From the NCBI RefSeq assembly GCF_021654775.1, contig NZ_AP025343.1, forward strand, positions 6,105,501-6,169,500: 64,000 bases of DNA, in the 5' to 3' direction. This DNA comes from Paenibacillus azoreducens. GTDB lineage: Bacteria; Bacillota; Bacilli; Paenibacillales; Paenibacillaceae. The position numbers were made by a program, and so were the translations under genes. Below, in pieces: positions 8,614 to 17,429 of the stretch (positions within the stretch are counted from its first letter, which is position 1; every line of letters starts with the position of its first letter). Under the pieces are notes generated by a model. It did not search any database. It saw only the letters and a list, made by a program, of their open reading frames with translations, and had not been told where the DNA came from.

Positions 8614-8964
8614 TTAAAAGTCGATCAAGCTGAGACTGATCTGCAAGGAATCATCCACCTTTTTCATCGTTTCTTCGTCCAGATGGGTAATTTTGTCCGT
8701 CAGCCTCTGCTTGTCAATGGTTCGGATTTGCTCCAGCAATATAACAGAGTCCCTGTCAAAGCCATGCGAAGCCGCATCGATTTCCACATGCGTCGGCAGC
8801 TTGGCTTTTTGGATCTGGGCCGTAATAGCCGCCACGATGACCGTGGGACTAAAGCGGTTGCCGATATCATTCTGGATGATCAGTACCGGTCTCACTCCGC
8901 CTTGCTCAGAACCGACAACGGGTGAAAGATCCGCAAAAAAAACGTCGCCGCGTTTTACGATCAA
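8614..8964 (-). CDS. ndoA: EndoA (MazF-type) endoribonuclease toxin
   Basis: 116 residues, nearly identical in layout to Bacillus Endo[40 protein letters not shown] and the RTIDKQRL segment. EndoA cleaves mRNA at UACAU in Bacillus and is held inactive by EndoAI. The start is a TTG three bases after the antitoxin stop codon, so the two genes are translationally coupled. The operon order with alr and ydcC upstream matches Bacillus. Confidence 0.95.
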   Translation of the reverse strand: MIVKRGDVFFADLSPVVGSEQGGVRPVLIIQNDIGNRFSPTVIVAAITAQIQKAKLPTHVEIDAASHGFDRDSVILLEQIRTIDKQRLTDKITHLDEETMKKVDDSLQISLSLIDF

Positions 8965-8967
8965 TGT

Positions 8968-9249
8968 TTACACCCCGCTTACTAAGCGGCCTAGAGTGCT
9001 GTCTGCATCTTCCTCCGCATGAAACGCTTCAGAGGCCATGGTCAAGTTGATTTTGGCCATTTCCATATAACCGCGCTGCATGGATTCCCGGATATAACGC
9101 TTTTTCCGTTCATGCAAATACAACTTCATGGCCTGCCTGATCAATTCACTGCGGTTGGAATTCTCCATAGCTACGATACCGTCCACTTCCTGTAAGAGAT
9201 GATCCGGCAAGCTGATCATAATTCGTTTGGTATTCTGCATATTAGCCAC
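8968..9249 (-). CDS. ndoAI: EndoAI (MazE-type) antitoxin
   Basis: About 93 residues. The N-terminus is a ribbon-helix-helix DNA-binding fold (KRIMISLPDHLLQEVDG and NRSELIRQAMKLYL); the C-terminus (GYMEMAKINLTMASEAF ... GRLVSGV) is the toxin-wrapping part. I place the start at a GTG at 9249; an ATG at 9240 with AAGGTGG upstream is the other choice. Just upstream the 14-mer ACCAGTATAGCTTT is directly repeated (about 9287-9315) and may be an autoregulatory site. Confidence 0.93.
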   Translation of the reverse strand: MANMQNTKRIMISLPDHLLQEVDGIVAMENSNRSELIRQAMKLYLHERKKRYIRESMQRGYMEMAKINLTMASEAFHAEEDADSTLGRLVSGV

Positions 9250-9482
9250 CTTTTCTTCCACCCCCACAACCTTCACACCCTTGTGCACCAGTATAGCTTT
9301 ACACCAGTATAGCTTTATTCGAGGAAATTTATACAAAGGAATATATATGCCGAAGGTATATCAGGTATGCTGCATTCCATTATAAACTACAGTCGGCATG
9401 AACGTACAGACAATCCCGTCACTTTTCATTATTCGAGATGCATGCAAGTTATTCCTTCTGTCCTTATAAAAGTCTATCCGGT
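9250..9482. promoter_or_regulatory. antitoxin promoter region with direct repeat
   Basis: Contains two copies of ACCAGTATAGCTTT separated by one base (about 9287-9315), immediately before the antitoxin start. Ribbon-helix-helix antitoxins commonly bind such repeats in their own promoter. No terminator for alr is obvious, so read-through from alr is possible. Confidence 0.45.
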
Positions 9483-10676
9483 TTATTCGGGATCATGAAT
9501 CAGTGGGTTGAACAAGGTGTACGGGGCACCGTTCCGAATATAAAAACGCGGAACCCGGTGAGCAATCATGCAGACCACCTCATAGTGAATGGTGCCGAGC
9601 CAGGAAGCCAATTCATCTGCCGTAATGCTGCCGCCAGACTGATGGCCGATGAGCACAACCTCTTCGCCTGCTTGAATTTCTTTCGCTTCGTCAGCAAATG
9701 GTTTCAACGTTACCATACACTGGTCCATGCATATCGTTCCGACGACAGGTACGCGGCGGCCGCGGATCAGGACCTGCGCTTTGCCGCTCAGCATCCGGGA
9801 ATAGCCGTCCGCATAGCCGATCGGGAGCGTGGCAATGGCTTCCTCCTCTTCCGTAACATACCTGGCTCCGTAGCTGACGCCCCAATGCGGCGGAAGCGTT
9901 TTGACATATGCAATCTTCGTCTGGAGCGTCAATACCGGGAGCAGCGCCACTTTCTGCCGGTTGACTTCGTCCGAAGGATACAACCCGTACATGCTGATTC
10001 CAATGCGGACCATATCAAATGAAAGCTCCGGATTGTCAATCGCGGCAGCACTGTTTCCCGTATGTACAATAGGGAGACTTATGCCTCTGTCTTTCAGTAG
10101 GGCCACCACATTTGCAAAACGCCGATACTGCTCCAGTGTATAACTCTTATCTTCCTCATCCGCCTTGGAAAAATGGGTAAACATGCCCTCGATCTCAGCC
10201 TGCGGCAGTGCCAAAGCCTGCTCAATAAAGTGGACGGCGGCTTCGCCTGGAAGAAGTCCCAATCTGCCCATTCCGCTGTCGATCTTGATGTGCACCTTAA
10301 GCGGGCGCTTCAGACTTTCTTCCGGCAAAGCCGCAATCGCCTCCAGCACATCAGGGCTGAATACCGTCACGGTGATCCCGTACTCCCAGGCTGTACGTAT
10401 GCCTTCAGGCGGCGTAAGCCCGAGCACCAGCACAGGCAGCTTGATGCCCGCCTGACGCAGCTGTATGGCCTCATCCAGGAAAGCCACGCTCAAATAATCC
10501 GCACCCGCCTGCTCCAGCGCGCGGGAAACTTCAACTGCCCCGTGCCCGTAAGCATCCGCCTTGACGCAGGCCAGGAGTTTCATCTCTGGGGGCAGCACAT
10601 GACGAAACGCCTCATAGTTGGCACGCAAATGGTCTAAATTGATAATCGCTTGTGTAGCTCTATATTGAACATGCAT
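9483..10676 (-). CDS. alr: alanine racemase
   Basis: 397 residues. The PLP-binding lysine is K39 in VKADAYGHG and the second catalytic residue is the tyrosine in GVSYGARYV near 265. RIGISMYGLYP and CMDQCMV are also typical. It interconverts L- and D-alanine for peptidoglycan, and in spores also limits alanine germination. The GAAGGTGA ribosome site precedes the ATG at 10676. It lies between the ydcC-like gene and the EndoA toxin module, as in Bacillus. Confidence 0.96.
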   Translation of the reverse strand: MHVQYRATQAIINLDHLRANYEAFRHVLPPEMKLLACVKADAYGHGAVEVSRALEQAGADYLSVAFLDEAIQLRQAGIKLPVLVLGLTPPEGIRTAWEYGITVTVFSPDVLEAIAALPEESLKRPLKVHIKIDSGMGRLGLLPGEAAVHFIEQALALPQAEIEGMFTHFSKADEEDKSYTLEQYRRFANVVALLKDRGISLPIVHTGNSAAAIDNPELSFDMVRIGISMYGLYPSDEVNRQKVALLPVLTLQTKIAYVKTLPPHWGVSYGARYVTEEEEAIATLPIGYADGYSRMLSGKAQVLIRGRRVPVVGTICMDQCMVTLKPFADEAKEIQAGEEVVLIGHQSGGSITADELASWLGTIHYEVVCMIAHRVPRFYIRNGAPYTLFNPLIHDPE

Positions 10677-10814
10677 TTCTTGCAGTCACCTTCTCATACG
10701 TATTCACTCTTGGTTCGCTTACCTAAGAGTAATGTTCGGGAAGGCCACTGTCAATGAACCACAACCGGTCGGATTCGGGCGGTTTTACCGTACCACGGAT
10801 CGGAAGAAAGAATC

Positions 10815-11025
10815 TAAAATACCCCCACAAAGTGTATCGGAAAGAAGTCCGACGCCTGAAGGGCGCTTTTGCGAAGCAAAAGTACTGAGAGTATCGGAAA
10901 GAAGTCCGGGCGCCTCACAAAGAGGGGCGCTTTTGCAAAGCAAAAGCACTGAGTGACGTGCTGCCTTTTGAAGCTTATTCAGATTACTTTGCGAGGCACC
11001 CGGAAGTTTATACTTTTCTGAAATG
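10815..11025 (+). repeat. family A hairpin element, copy 2 (double-insert form)
   Basis: Longest copy. The outer arms CCCCACAAAGT and ACTTTGCGAGGCACCC enclose two successive copies of the insert module (GTATCGGAAAGAAGTCCG ... GCTTTTGCGAAGCAAAAG ... ACTGAG). The insert itself forms a CTTTTGC/GCAAAAG hairpin. The tail leads to the terminator of the ydcC-like gene. Confidence 0.8.
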
Positions 11026-11029
11026 TTAA

Positions 11030-11088
11030 AAAAGGCGGAGGCCTTCATTGTAGAGGAATCAGCTCTAACAACTCGGGAATCCGCCTAC
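11030..11088 (-). terminator. probable terminator of the ydcC-like gene
   Basis: AGGCGGA and TCCGCCT form the base of a long stem-loop; on the minus strand it is followed by TTTTTTAAC. Placed directly after the stop codon at 11095. Confidence 0.55.
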
Positions 11089-11094
11089 TTTATA

Positions 11095-12192
11095 TTATTT
11101 ACCCGTTTGTTCTTGCAAAGACACGGCAATTTTCGTCATTTCTTCCACCGGAAGATTACTGCTCGTAATGCGGAACTCAATGCCTTCGTCATTCATCCAG
11201 GTCAGCGTTTTTGGCTCGTCTCCAATGAGCAGTCCCGATGTGAAGCCAAGGTCGATTACAGTTCCCGAGGCCAGAGAACTTACCGACTTATCCTGGGAGC
11301 GTGACTCCATGATGGTATATTGATATGTTCCGTCGTAACGCAAAATGACGGTATGATTGCTGCTTTCCTCCATTTTGTTGACATCCTTGTTCTCGACGCC
11401 TTCGGGAACATAAACAGGAATTATCGTTCCGAAATCGCCGAGTTCTTGGGAAGCAGCCGCAGTGCTGCCGTCAGCATGCTGATCATCCGCCGAAATCGGA
11501 TTTCCATTTTCGTCGACCTGCGAAACCATACCTAACGTAGGATCGTCGCTGGCTGTCATGTTCCGCTTCATATCGAAGGAGTCTTTTTCGAATTTGGCGT
11601 CAAACTTGAAATCGCTGAATTTCACCTCAACCATCACATGCGCTTCGGCATCCGATACTTGCACCTGTTTAGGAGCATAGTTTTCCTTGCTCAGCCAGAT
11701 TTTCTGGCGAACCAGCGATTGACTGTGATAGTTGGCTGCAACATCAAACACATAGCTATCCTTGTCGATTGCGAACTGACGTGAATTGTCATTCAGAATT
11801 CCCTGCACCAAGGTTTGATACAAGTAAACCTGTCCCTGATTTTCCGGCCAGTCGCTTTTAAAACGGAAGCTTTTATTCAAACTTGGCGTGAGGACGAAAA
11901 CACCGTCGTCATTGCGGAGGACGATTTGTGTGACATCCTTTTGGGCATTTGTGAGGCTGATCCGGTAATAGTTCGGATTTTGGTACCAGACCTCGATATT
12001 GTATTCCTGCGGTTTTTCGCCCGTGTAGAGCGTCATTTTTCCCGCTCCTTTATAAGATCCCTCCTTGCTTTGCAGTGTGTCGGCAACATGATTCAAACCT
12101 TTGACTACGGAAGCGGCGTCTTTTTTGCCGCATCCGGCAAATACGACGGTGACGCACAAAATCATGGCGAGTACCCATGACATCCGGCGCAT
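11095..12192 (-). CDS. YdcC-like sporulation lipoprotein (LolA-type fold)
   Basis: About 365 residues. The signal peptide ends in a lipobox (VVFAGCGKK near residue 20), so the mature protein is anchored on the outer membrane face. The first 200 residues have the beta-rich LolA/YdcC pattern (YKGAGKMTLYTGEKPQEY, VWYQNPNYYRISL). The C-terminal part has a second domain (YRYDG-like, TSGLLIGDEPKTLTWMNDEG) resembling DUF4367. In Bacillus ydcC is SigE-dependent and lies directly before alr, as here. The start at 12192 has AAAGGGGA eight bases upstream. Confidence 0.85.
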   Translation of the reverse strand: MRRMSWVLAMILCVTVVFAGCGKKDAASVVKGLNHVADTLQSKEGSYKGAGKMTLYTGEKPQEYNIEVWYQNPNYYRISLTNAQKDVTQIVLRNDDGVFVLTPSLNKSFRFKSDWPENQGQVYLYQTLVQGILNDNSRQFAIDKDSYVFDVAANYHSQSLVRQKIWLSKENYAPKQVQVSDAEAHVMVEVKFSDFKFDAKFEKDSFDMKRNMTASDDPTLGMVSQVDENGNPISADDQHADGSTAAASQELGDFGTIIPVYVPEGVENKDVNKMEESSNHTVILRYDGTYQYTIMESRSQDKSVSSLASGTVIDLGFTSGLLIGDEPKTLTWMNDEGIEFRITSSNLPVEEMTKIAVSLQEQTGK

Positions 12193-12479
12193 GTCATCAT
12201 CCCCTTTAGCACATGTTTTACTTGATTGATACATGTCTATGAGGGACTTGTTCACATTATGCAGACTAGCCTGACAAGCACCGTTTCAGTGGAGGATGCC
12301 GTAAAAACAACCGCATTCCCTTACATCAGGGTACGGTCATTTTTGAGTTTATAGCTTTTTATCGCAAATCCGGGAAATATACCGGTAGATGGAGACAATA
12401 ATGAGGAGTGTTAGCAGCCGCCAAGCTATAAAAACCATTCCCATTCTTCCTATCTGCGTTAATCCTTCATAATTTGAAA

Positions 12480-13796
12480 TCATACCGATGTAGATGTGGA
12501 AACAGAGCCTGAACGCGCAGGCGCAAACCAGGTTTCATCCACCTCGGCCGCCGTCGGAAGACTTCGCGTTACCGGATCGAACAACCAATACAAACCTACG
12601 CCAATTACGGCAATTCCGCAGCCCGCGATTACGGACGAGCTCGCCGCAATAACGCCTATGCTCCCGCCAATCAGATTGCCGAGCGGCATGACGATGCCGC
12701 TGATTCCCGAAGCTGCAGCAAATACGGTTCCCAGGCTTTTTTCAGGCACGCCTTTTTGAATGACGGTGTTAATGATGACATTGGTGACTCCCCCCGGAAA
12801 CCAGGCCAATCCATAAACCAGAATGACGAGCCATGTCCAGTGGCTGAATATGCTGAGGCACCAAGCGGTTCCGGATAAACAAAAGGCAGCTGCAAAAAGA
12901 TAACCCAAACGTACGCGATCCAGTTTCATATAAGGCGCAAGAACCGCACCAAGCAAACTTCCGCAGGCCTGCGCCATAAGCAGAATTCCGTATACCCCCG
13001 CCCCGCCAAGACTGTTCGCAAAGGCCGGCATCACGGTGAAGGTCGCTCCTCCGGCCGCATTAATCACGATAACGCCGAATTGGATGCGCGAAAGCGGTGT
13101 GGCAAGGATCAGTCTGAGTCCTTCTTTCATATCCGATATATAGTTTTTTAAATGATCCCGGCGTGTTTTCGATCGATCCGCCTCATTATTTGATGTTGTA
13201 TAATCATTGTTATATGAATTTTTTCTAAATGTTTTGATTCGCAGTTGGGTAAACAAAAACGCTCCGATGAAAAATCCAAGCGAGTTCCAAAGATAGAGCG
13301 AAACCGCGCCGAGAACAATAATCAAAGCACCGGAAAACGCATTGCAGGCCACTTCGATACCTTGATAAGCAATCGAGAACAAGGAGTTTCCTTGCGTCAG
13401 CAGCTTCTTATCCAGAATTTTGGGAAGCGCCGACAGCTGAGCCGGATAAAACCACATATTCAGCGTCGTTAATATCGGCGTAATGGCAAGCACCAAACCG
13501 ACCGTCAAAAAGCCGAAATAATGCGCCACAGGCACAATGAGCAGCAGCAGAGCCTGGGACAGCTGGGTATATACCAGCAGCCCCCGCAGCGGAACACGGT
13601 CGATCATGGGACCGGAAAACAATTGAATGATCCGTGGGAGGATCGACAGAAAACCAGCAAGCCCCGTATATAATGTTGAACCTCCCAGACTATATACCAA
13701 CCACATGGCCGCAACACCGTATAAGCTATCGCCGATATTCGTCAGAATGCGGCCGATAAAAAGCAAAGTGAAATTGCGATTTTTAAAAATCTCCAC
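12480..13796 (-). CDS. MFS transporter
   Basis: About 438 residues with 10-12 hydrophobic segments, starting with FTLLFIGRILTNIGDSLYGVA, a hallmark of the MFS_3/enterobactin-exporter-like drug efflux group. A cytoplasmic loop rich in basic and polar residues lies near the middle. I choose the GTG at 13796 (GGTGGTG upstream). The upstream frame to 13859 lacks a ribosome site. An ArsR-like regulator lies 125 bp upstream on the same strand and probably controls it. Substrate unknown. Confidence 0.8.
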   Translation of the reverse strand: MEIFKNRNFTLLFIGRILTNIGDSLYGVAAMWLVYSLGGSTLYTGLAGFLSILPRIIQLFSGPMIDRVPLRGLLVYTQLSQALLLLIVPVAHYFGFLTVGLVLAITPILTTLNMWFYPAQLSALPKILDKKLLTQGNSLFSIAYQGIEVACNAFSGALIIVLGAVSLYLWNSLGFFIGAFLFTQLRIKTFRKNSYNNDYTTSNNEADRSKTRRDHLKNYISDMKEGLRLILATPLSRIQFGVIVINAAGGATFTVMPAFANSLGGAGVYGILLMAQACGSLLGAVLAPYMKLDRVRLGYLFAAAFCLSGTAWCLSIFSHWTWLVILVYGLAWFPGGVTNVIINTVIQKGVPEKSLGTVFAAASGISGIVMPLGNLIGGSIGVIAASSSVIAGCGIAVIGVGLYWLFDPVTRSLPTAAEVDETWFAPARSGSVSTSTSV

Positions 13797-13920
13797 GTAA
13801 ACACCACCATTCCATCTAAATGGGCTGTTAAATAAGTTCAGCAGGATACAACCGTCCATGAAAGAACGAATCCGAAGCTGCAGCAGCCAACTCGCAATAT
13901 ATCGGGAATTAATTTCGGTA

Positions 13921-14427
13921 TTAAGCCTTATTCTTCGGATTTTCTGTCGAAACCACTTTAATGCCTACCGCATATTCCTCGCTGTTAGCCATTTTGGAGG
14001 CTGAGGAGATCGCAACCCATTTTTCGAGCAAAGACCTGAATTCCGCCATCATCTCTTCCCTCTGTTCAGGCGAAAGCTGCATACGCAAGTTGATTTTTGT
14101 ACTGGAAGCCGCCTCATAATCATCAGCCAGTACAGGATCGATCAACTGAGTCCCACGGGTGTTGAACCATTTGGCCTTGGACTTATAATATTTTTCCACA
14201 ATACCGCCCACTGTCCGGGTTTCCACCAAATCGATCAGCCCTCCATCATAAAGCTTTTGAATATGGTAATGAATGCTGCCCGGAGACTCTCCCAGTTCAT
14301 CCGCCACCTGCTTGGAGGTTTTCGCCGTATCAACCAGCGCTCCAATAATTTTAATCCTCTGCGCGCTGCCCAGTAGTTTAGCCTGCTCCACGGAAATCTC
14401 GACGGATTGCGGTTGTTCGTTTTTCAT
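13921..14427 (-). CDS. ArsR-like winged-helix regulator
   Basis: 168 residues. The N-terminal winged helix reads AKLLGSAQRIKIIGAL, TSKQVADELGESPGSIHYHIQKL and GLIDLVETRTVGG. The C-terminal half is helical and probably dimerises or senses a ligand. No cysteine metal site is visible, so it is unlikely to be a metal sensor. It probably represses or activates the MFS gene that follows. A GGGGCGATATG start context is present. Confidence 0.8.
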   Translation of the reverse strand: MKNEQPQSVEISVEQAKLLGSAQRIKIIGALVDTAKTSKQVADELGESPGSIHYHIQKLYDGGLIDLVETRTVGGIVEKYYKSKAKWFNTRGTQLIDPVLADDYEAASSTKINLRMQLSPEQREEMMAEFRSLLEKWVAISSASKMANSEEYAVGIKVVSTENPKNKA

Positions 14428-14649
14428 TCATATCGCCCCAATCTAATTTGTAGTTCATTCTATATAATTTATTCATTCTAATTTTATAGATCAATTATAA
14501 AACCATAATAATCCACACTTTTCCATTTGTAAACATGCAAAATAAAAAAGCACAACCTCAAATCCATAAGGCTGTACCTTTATGTTCGAACCACGGCTTT
14601 ATTCTAAAGTATCTGAAGCCTTGACCATGCTTTGTTAATATTACACGCA

Positions 14650-15399
14650 TCATCCAACCCGGAAGCCTTCTGAAAGTCCGCTGCGCGAATCATGCGGCTT
14701 ATGCAGCAGTTCATCGGCACGGACGCATTCATACCCTTGGATATGGACCGTGTCAATCACTTCCTCAAGGCTTGCGATCATTCGGCTTGGCGCCTCAGTC
14801 TCCGCCCCCAAAGTATCCCCGCTGTCATGCAGCAAAATAATCGAGCCAGGCTCAAGTTGATCCAAAATCCGTTCTTTGAGCGGTTTGTTTTTGCTCCCCT
14901 TGCCCCAATCCCATCCCATGATCGACCACAGCACGATCCGGTATTTTCGCAAAGCAAATAAATCGCCTAAATTCAAAATCCCCCATGGAGGACGGTAAAA
15001 TGCCGGGCGCTCGCCCGTGATTCGTTCTATGATATCGGCGGACCGGTGGACATGCTTCTTCCGGATATGGCGCGGACTCATTAGCCAATTGGGAAGATGG
15101 GAATAGTTGTGAATTCCGATTTGATGCCCTTCCATGTGGATGCGTCTCATAAGCTCAGGGTATCGCTCCGCTTTGCTGCCCAGCACAAAAAAGGTCGCCT
15201 TAATCCTTTTTTTCTTGAGAAGATCCAGCAGTTTAGGAGTATGCAGCGGGTCCGGGCCATCATCAAAGGTAAAGGCGATCTGGCGGCTACGCCGGCCGCG
15301 CAAGGTTACCCCAAATCCCAAGATCCGTGTGATAACATATGGAATGATCATATAGATAAAGACAAACATCAGCAGCAGATTCAGCATCACCATACTCAT
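14650..15399 (-). CDS. polysaccharide deacetylase (NodB domain), membrane-anchored
   Basis: 249 residues. An N-terminal hydrophobic helix (about residues 4-30) anchors it. The NodB domain shows motif 1 TFDDGPD, motif 2 HNYSH and motif 3 FYRPPWG, then LWSIMGWDW and IILLHDSG. These are the metal-binding and catalytic residues of carbohydrate esterase family 4, which remove acetyl groups from peptidoglycan or other GlcNAc polymers. It overlaps the preceding gene by four bases (ATGA), so the two are translationally coupled. Confidence 0.88.
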   Translation of the reverse strand: MSMVMLNLLLMFVFIYMIIPYVITRILGFGVTLRGRRSRQIAFTFDDGPDPLHTPKLLDLLKKKRIKATFFVLGSKAERYPELMRRIHMEGHQIGIHNYSHLPNWLMSPRHIRKKHVHRSADIIERITGERPAFYRPPWGILNLGDLFALRKYRIVLWSIMGWDWGKGSKNKPLKERILDQLEPGSIILLHDSGDTLGAETEAPSRMIASLEEVIDTVHIQGYECVRADELLHKPHDSRSGLSEGFRVG

Positions 15400-15986
15400 G
15401 CCGTTTCCTTAGAATAACGCAAAATCAATGATTTTCTGGTCAGCATCAGCATTTTGGGCACAAGCTTGGGAGCATTTTTCTTCGTGCGTTCCCGGCCCAC
15501 CGGATGCAGCACCTTGAGCAAAAGCCGCAAATAATAAGTAGAGAACACGCGAAACCCCTTGGATTCCAGCGGATGCAGCTCAAAACCGAGCCCGTGAATA
15601 ATACCGCGGTGCAGCAGCGTAATTCCAGTCAAAGCTCTGACTTGCGCAAGCTCCGGTTCCGTCTCCATGGCCTCGCTAATTTGCTTGATCGATCTCCGCA
15701 GCATTCTTGCGGTCAAAAGCGCGGCCCGGTCAGCCCCCAGCTCTCTGGAAAGCTCCAATACCTGCCGGTTGTCCAAATGGAGTTCACCGACCCAATCCCC
15801 CGAATAAATCCACTCTCCGTCCTGGCACTTCATGTTTTTTCCATGATGCCGGCGGATGACCAGCTTGCAAATCCCGTATCTTTTTATCCCGGCGCTGCGC
15901 AGTTTCGTAATTTGATCAAAAACCGCTTCCCAAGCCATCCATACCGACTGAGCGCTTGCCTTCGTAATGGTAGCTAACATATTCAT
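15396..15986 (-). CDS. YkoP-like protein
   Basis: 196 residues, basic, no signal peptide. It resembles Bacillus YkoP: conserved-looking stretches are GEWVGELHLDN-like (DWVGELHLDNRQVLEL), ALTGITLLHRG and GFRVFSTYYLRLLLKVLHPVG. The function of the family is not established. The coupling to a NodB deacetylase by a four-base overlap suggests a joint role at the cell envelope. Identification rests on pattern memory, hence moderate confidence. Confidence 0.55.
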   Translation of the reverse strand: MNMLATITKASAQSVWMAWEAVFDQITKLRSAGIKRYGICKLVIRRHHGKNMKCQDGEWIYSGDWVGELHLDNRQVLELSRELGADRAALLTARMLRRSIKQISEAMETEPELAQVRALTGITLLHRGIIHGLGFELHPLESKGFRVFSTYYLRLLLKVLHPVGRERTKKNAPKLVPKMLMLTRKSLILRYSKETA

Positions 15987-16332
15987 TATTGGTCACATCT
16001 TTCTTTTCCATTTTGATTCGGTCTTCTGCAGTTAGACCTCGCCTTTATTCCCTGCAGGGAAGGCATTTGTTTAGTTAGACGGCAGAAAAACGGAAACCCA
16101 TGCCATTATTTTAAAAAATGATTCTATCTTTTCCCTTTCTTGTTTCTTAATGTTTTCTTAAGTCTTAATACTGGGGATATGCGCACTTAGTACGGCGGAA
16201 TAGATGGTACCGATAATCCGGGCTGGGATTACCAAAAACAAGAGACATCGAGTGATCGAAAAGAGTAATGTTACGCCTATCAGCACGTGTTTGACTTTTA
16301 CATTAATGATAGTTCAGCGGTCCGTTTTGCGT

Positions 16333-16532
16333 GGTGGCAGTACCAGCGGCTTTTCGCGGTGGCGCTTTATGCGGTGGCGGTACCAAGCGGCTTTTCGCGG
16401 TGGCAGTTCCAACGGGCTTTGCTTGGTGGCGCTTTGCGTGGCAATACCAGCGGGCTTTGCTTTTGGTGGCAGTACCAGCGGGCTTTGCTTGGTGGCAGTA
16501 CCAGCGGGCTTTGCTTGGTGGCAGTACCAGTG
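16333..16532. repeat. 26-bp minisatellite
   Basis: About seven full and two shortened copies of GGTGGCAGTACCAGCGGGCTTTGCTT-like units (the first ones carry TTTTCGC instead of TTTGCTT). Since 26 is not a multiple of three and the unit lacks stops, all three forward frames stay open. The apparent proteins there are artefacts. Confidence 0.85.
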
Positions 16533-16579
16533 GTACGTTTTACGTGATTGCCCCTTCTACCTCTCCGCAAAAATGAGGA

Positions 16580-16775
16580 TATTAATGCAAAAGTGCACTT
16601 TTATCCGGGCAATATCGCGCTCTTTTAGGAAAAACCTGCAAAAGTGCAAGCTTTTCGGGCCCTATGAGCACCAAGCAACAAATAAACGAAGAAAGATTGC
16701 ACAATTGCAACAAATCATTCATTTTGTCCATCAAACATTGGAAAAAGATGCACTTTTGCATCTTTTTATAAAAGG
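16580..16775. repeat. TGCAAAAGTGCA repeat cluster
   Basis: The 12-mer TGCAAAAGTGCA occurs at 16586 and 16637, and inverted (TGCACTTTTGCA) at 16749. Each sits in a small hairpin context such as AAAAGTGCACTTTT or GATGCACTTTTGCATC. No gene is associated. Confidence 0.6.
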
Positions 16776-17107
16776 AAGGCAGATCGATGATTTCGTCACG
16801 ATCGAGCTCGCCGTTCAGCCGTTATTCCCGTGCCCATTGCAGCAGCCATCATCAAACCGAATCCTTCGATTCAGGATTGACCTTAAAGGTCACTATTTTC
16901 TACCGAACCATGTTCCGCAAAAAAGAAAACCCGCCTAACCTGCAAAACAGGCAGAGACGGGTTTTAAAAATTCTACATTCGCACCACACCACAGCTCCCG
17001 GCGCGCGGTGCAACGTTGCATGGTGGATGTGTCTACTATAACCAAATCACTTACATAACGGTATTCATTAGGTATTAGTTAGTAGTTGAATATTCCTTAT
17101 TAGTGTT

Positions 17108-17398
17108 GTGTTCTTATCTGTATCGTGTTCTCATCTGTATTGTGTTCTCATCTGTATTGTGTTCTTATCTGTATCGTGTTCTTATCGGTATCGTGTTCTC
17201 ATCTGTATTATTGTGTTCTCATCTGTATTATTGTGTTCTCATCTGTATTATTGTGTTCTCATCTGTATCGTGTTCTCATCTGTATCGTGTTCTCATCTGT
17301 ATCGTGTTCTCATCTGTATCGTGTTCTCATCTGTATCGTGTTCTCATCTGTATCGTGTTCTCATCGGTATCGTGTTCTCATCTGTGGTGTGTGCTGAT
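17108..17398. repeat. 17-bp minisatellite
   Basis: Sixteen tandem copies of GTGTTCTCATCTGTATC. Three consecutive copies are 20 bp long because of an added ATT. Unit length keeps all forward frames open. It lies directly downstream of the 794-residue glycosidase-like gene, between it and a gene-free tract. Confidence 0.95.
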
Positions 17399-17429
17399 CT
17401 ATGCTGTTCCTTATCATTTCCGTTTCTTA

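Larger units (their letters stand above)
15987..17107. other. gene-free tract containing repeats
   Basis: About 1.1 kb without a believable gene. It contains the 26-bp minisatellite and the TGCAAAAGTGCA cluster listed separately. Near 16036-16066 there is also a TTCCCTGCAGGGAA palindrome. Probably a non-coding spacer and a site of slippage or recombination. Confidence 0.6.

Noticed and set aside
16204..16938. Overlapping open frames in all three plus frames and one minus frame across the 26-bp repeats
   Set aside because: Openness follows from a stop-free repeat unit whose length is not a multiple of three; no ribosome site and no conserved domain.
17108..17398. Possible CRISPR array
   Set aside because: Units are contiguous 17-20 bp copies without unique spacers, and no cas gene is nearby.
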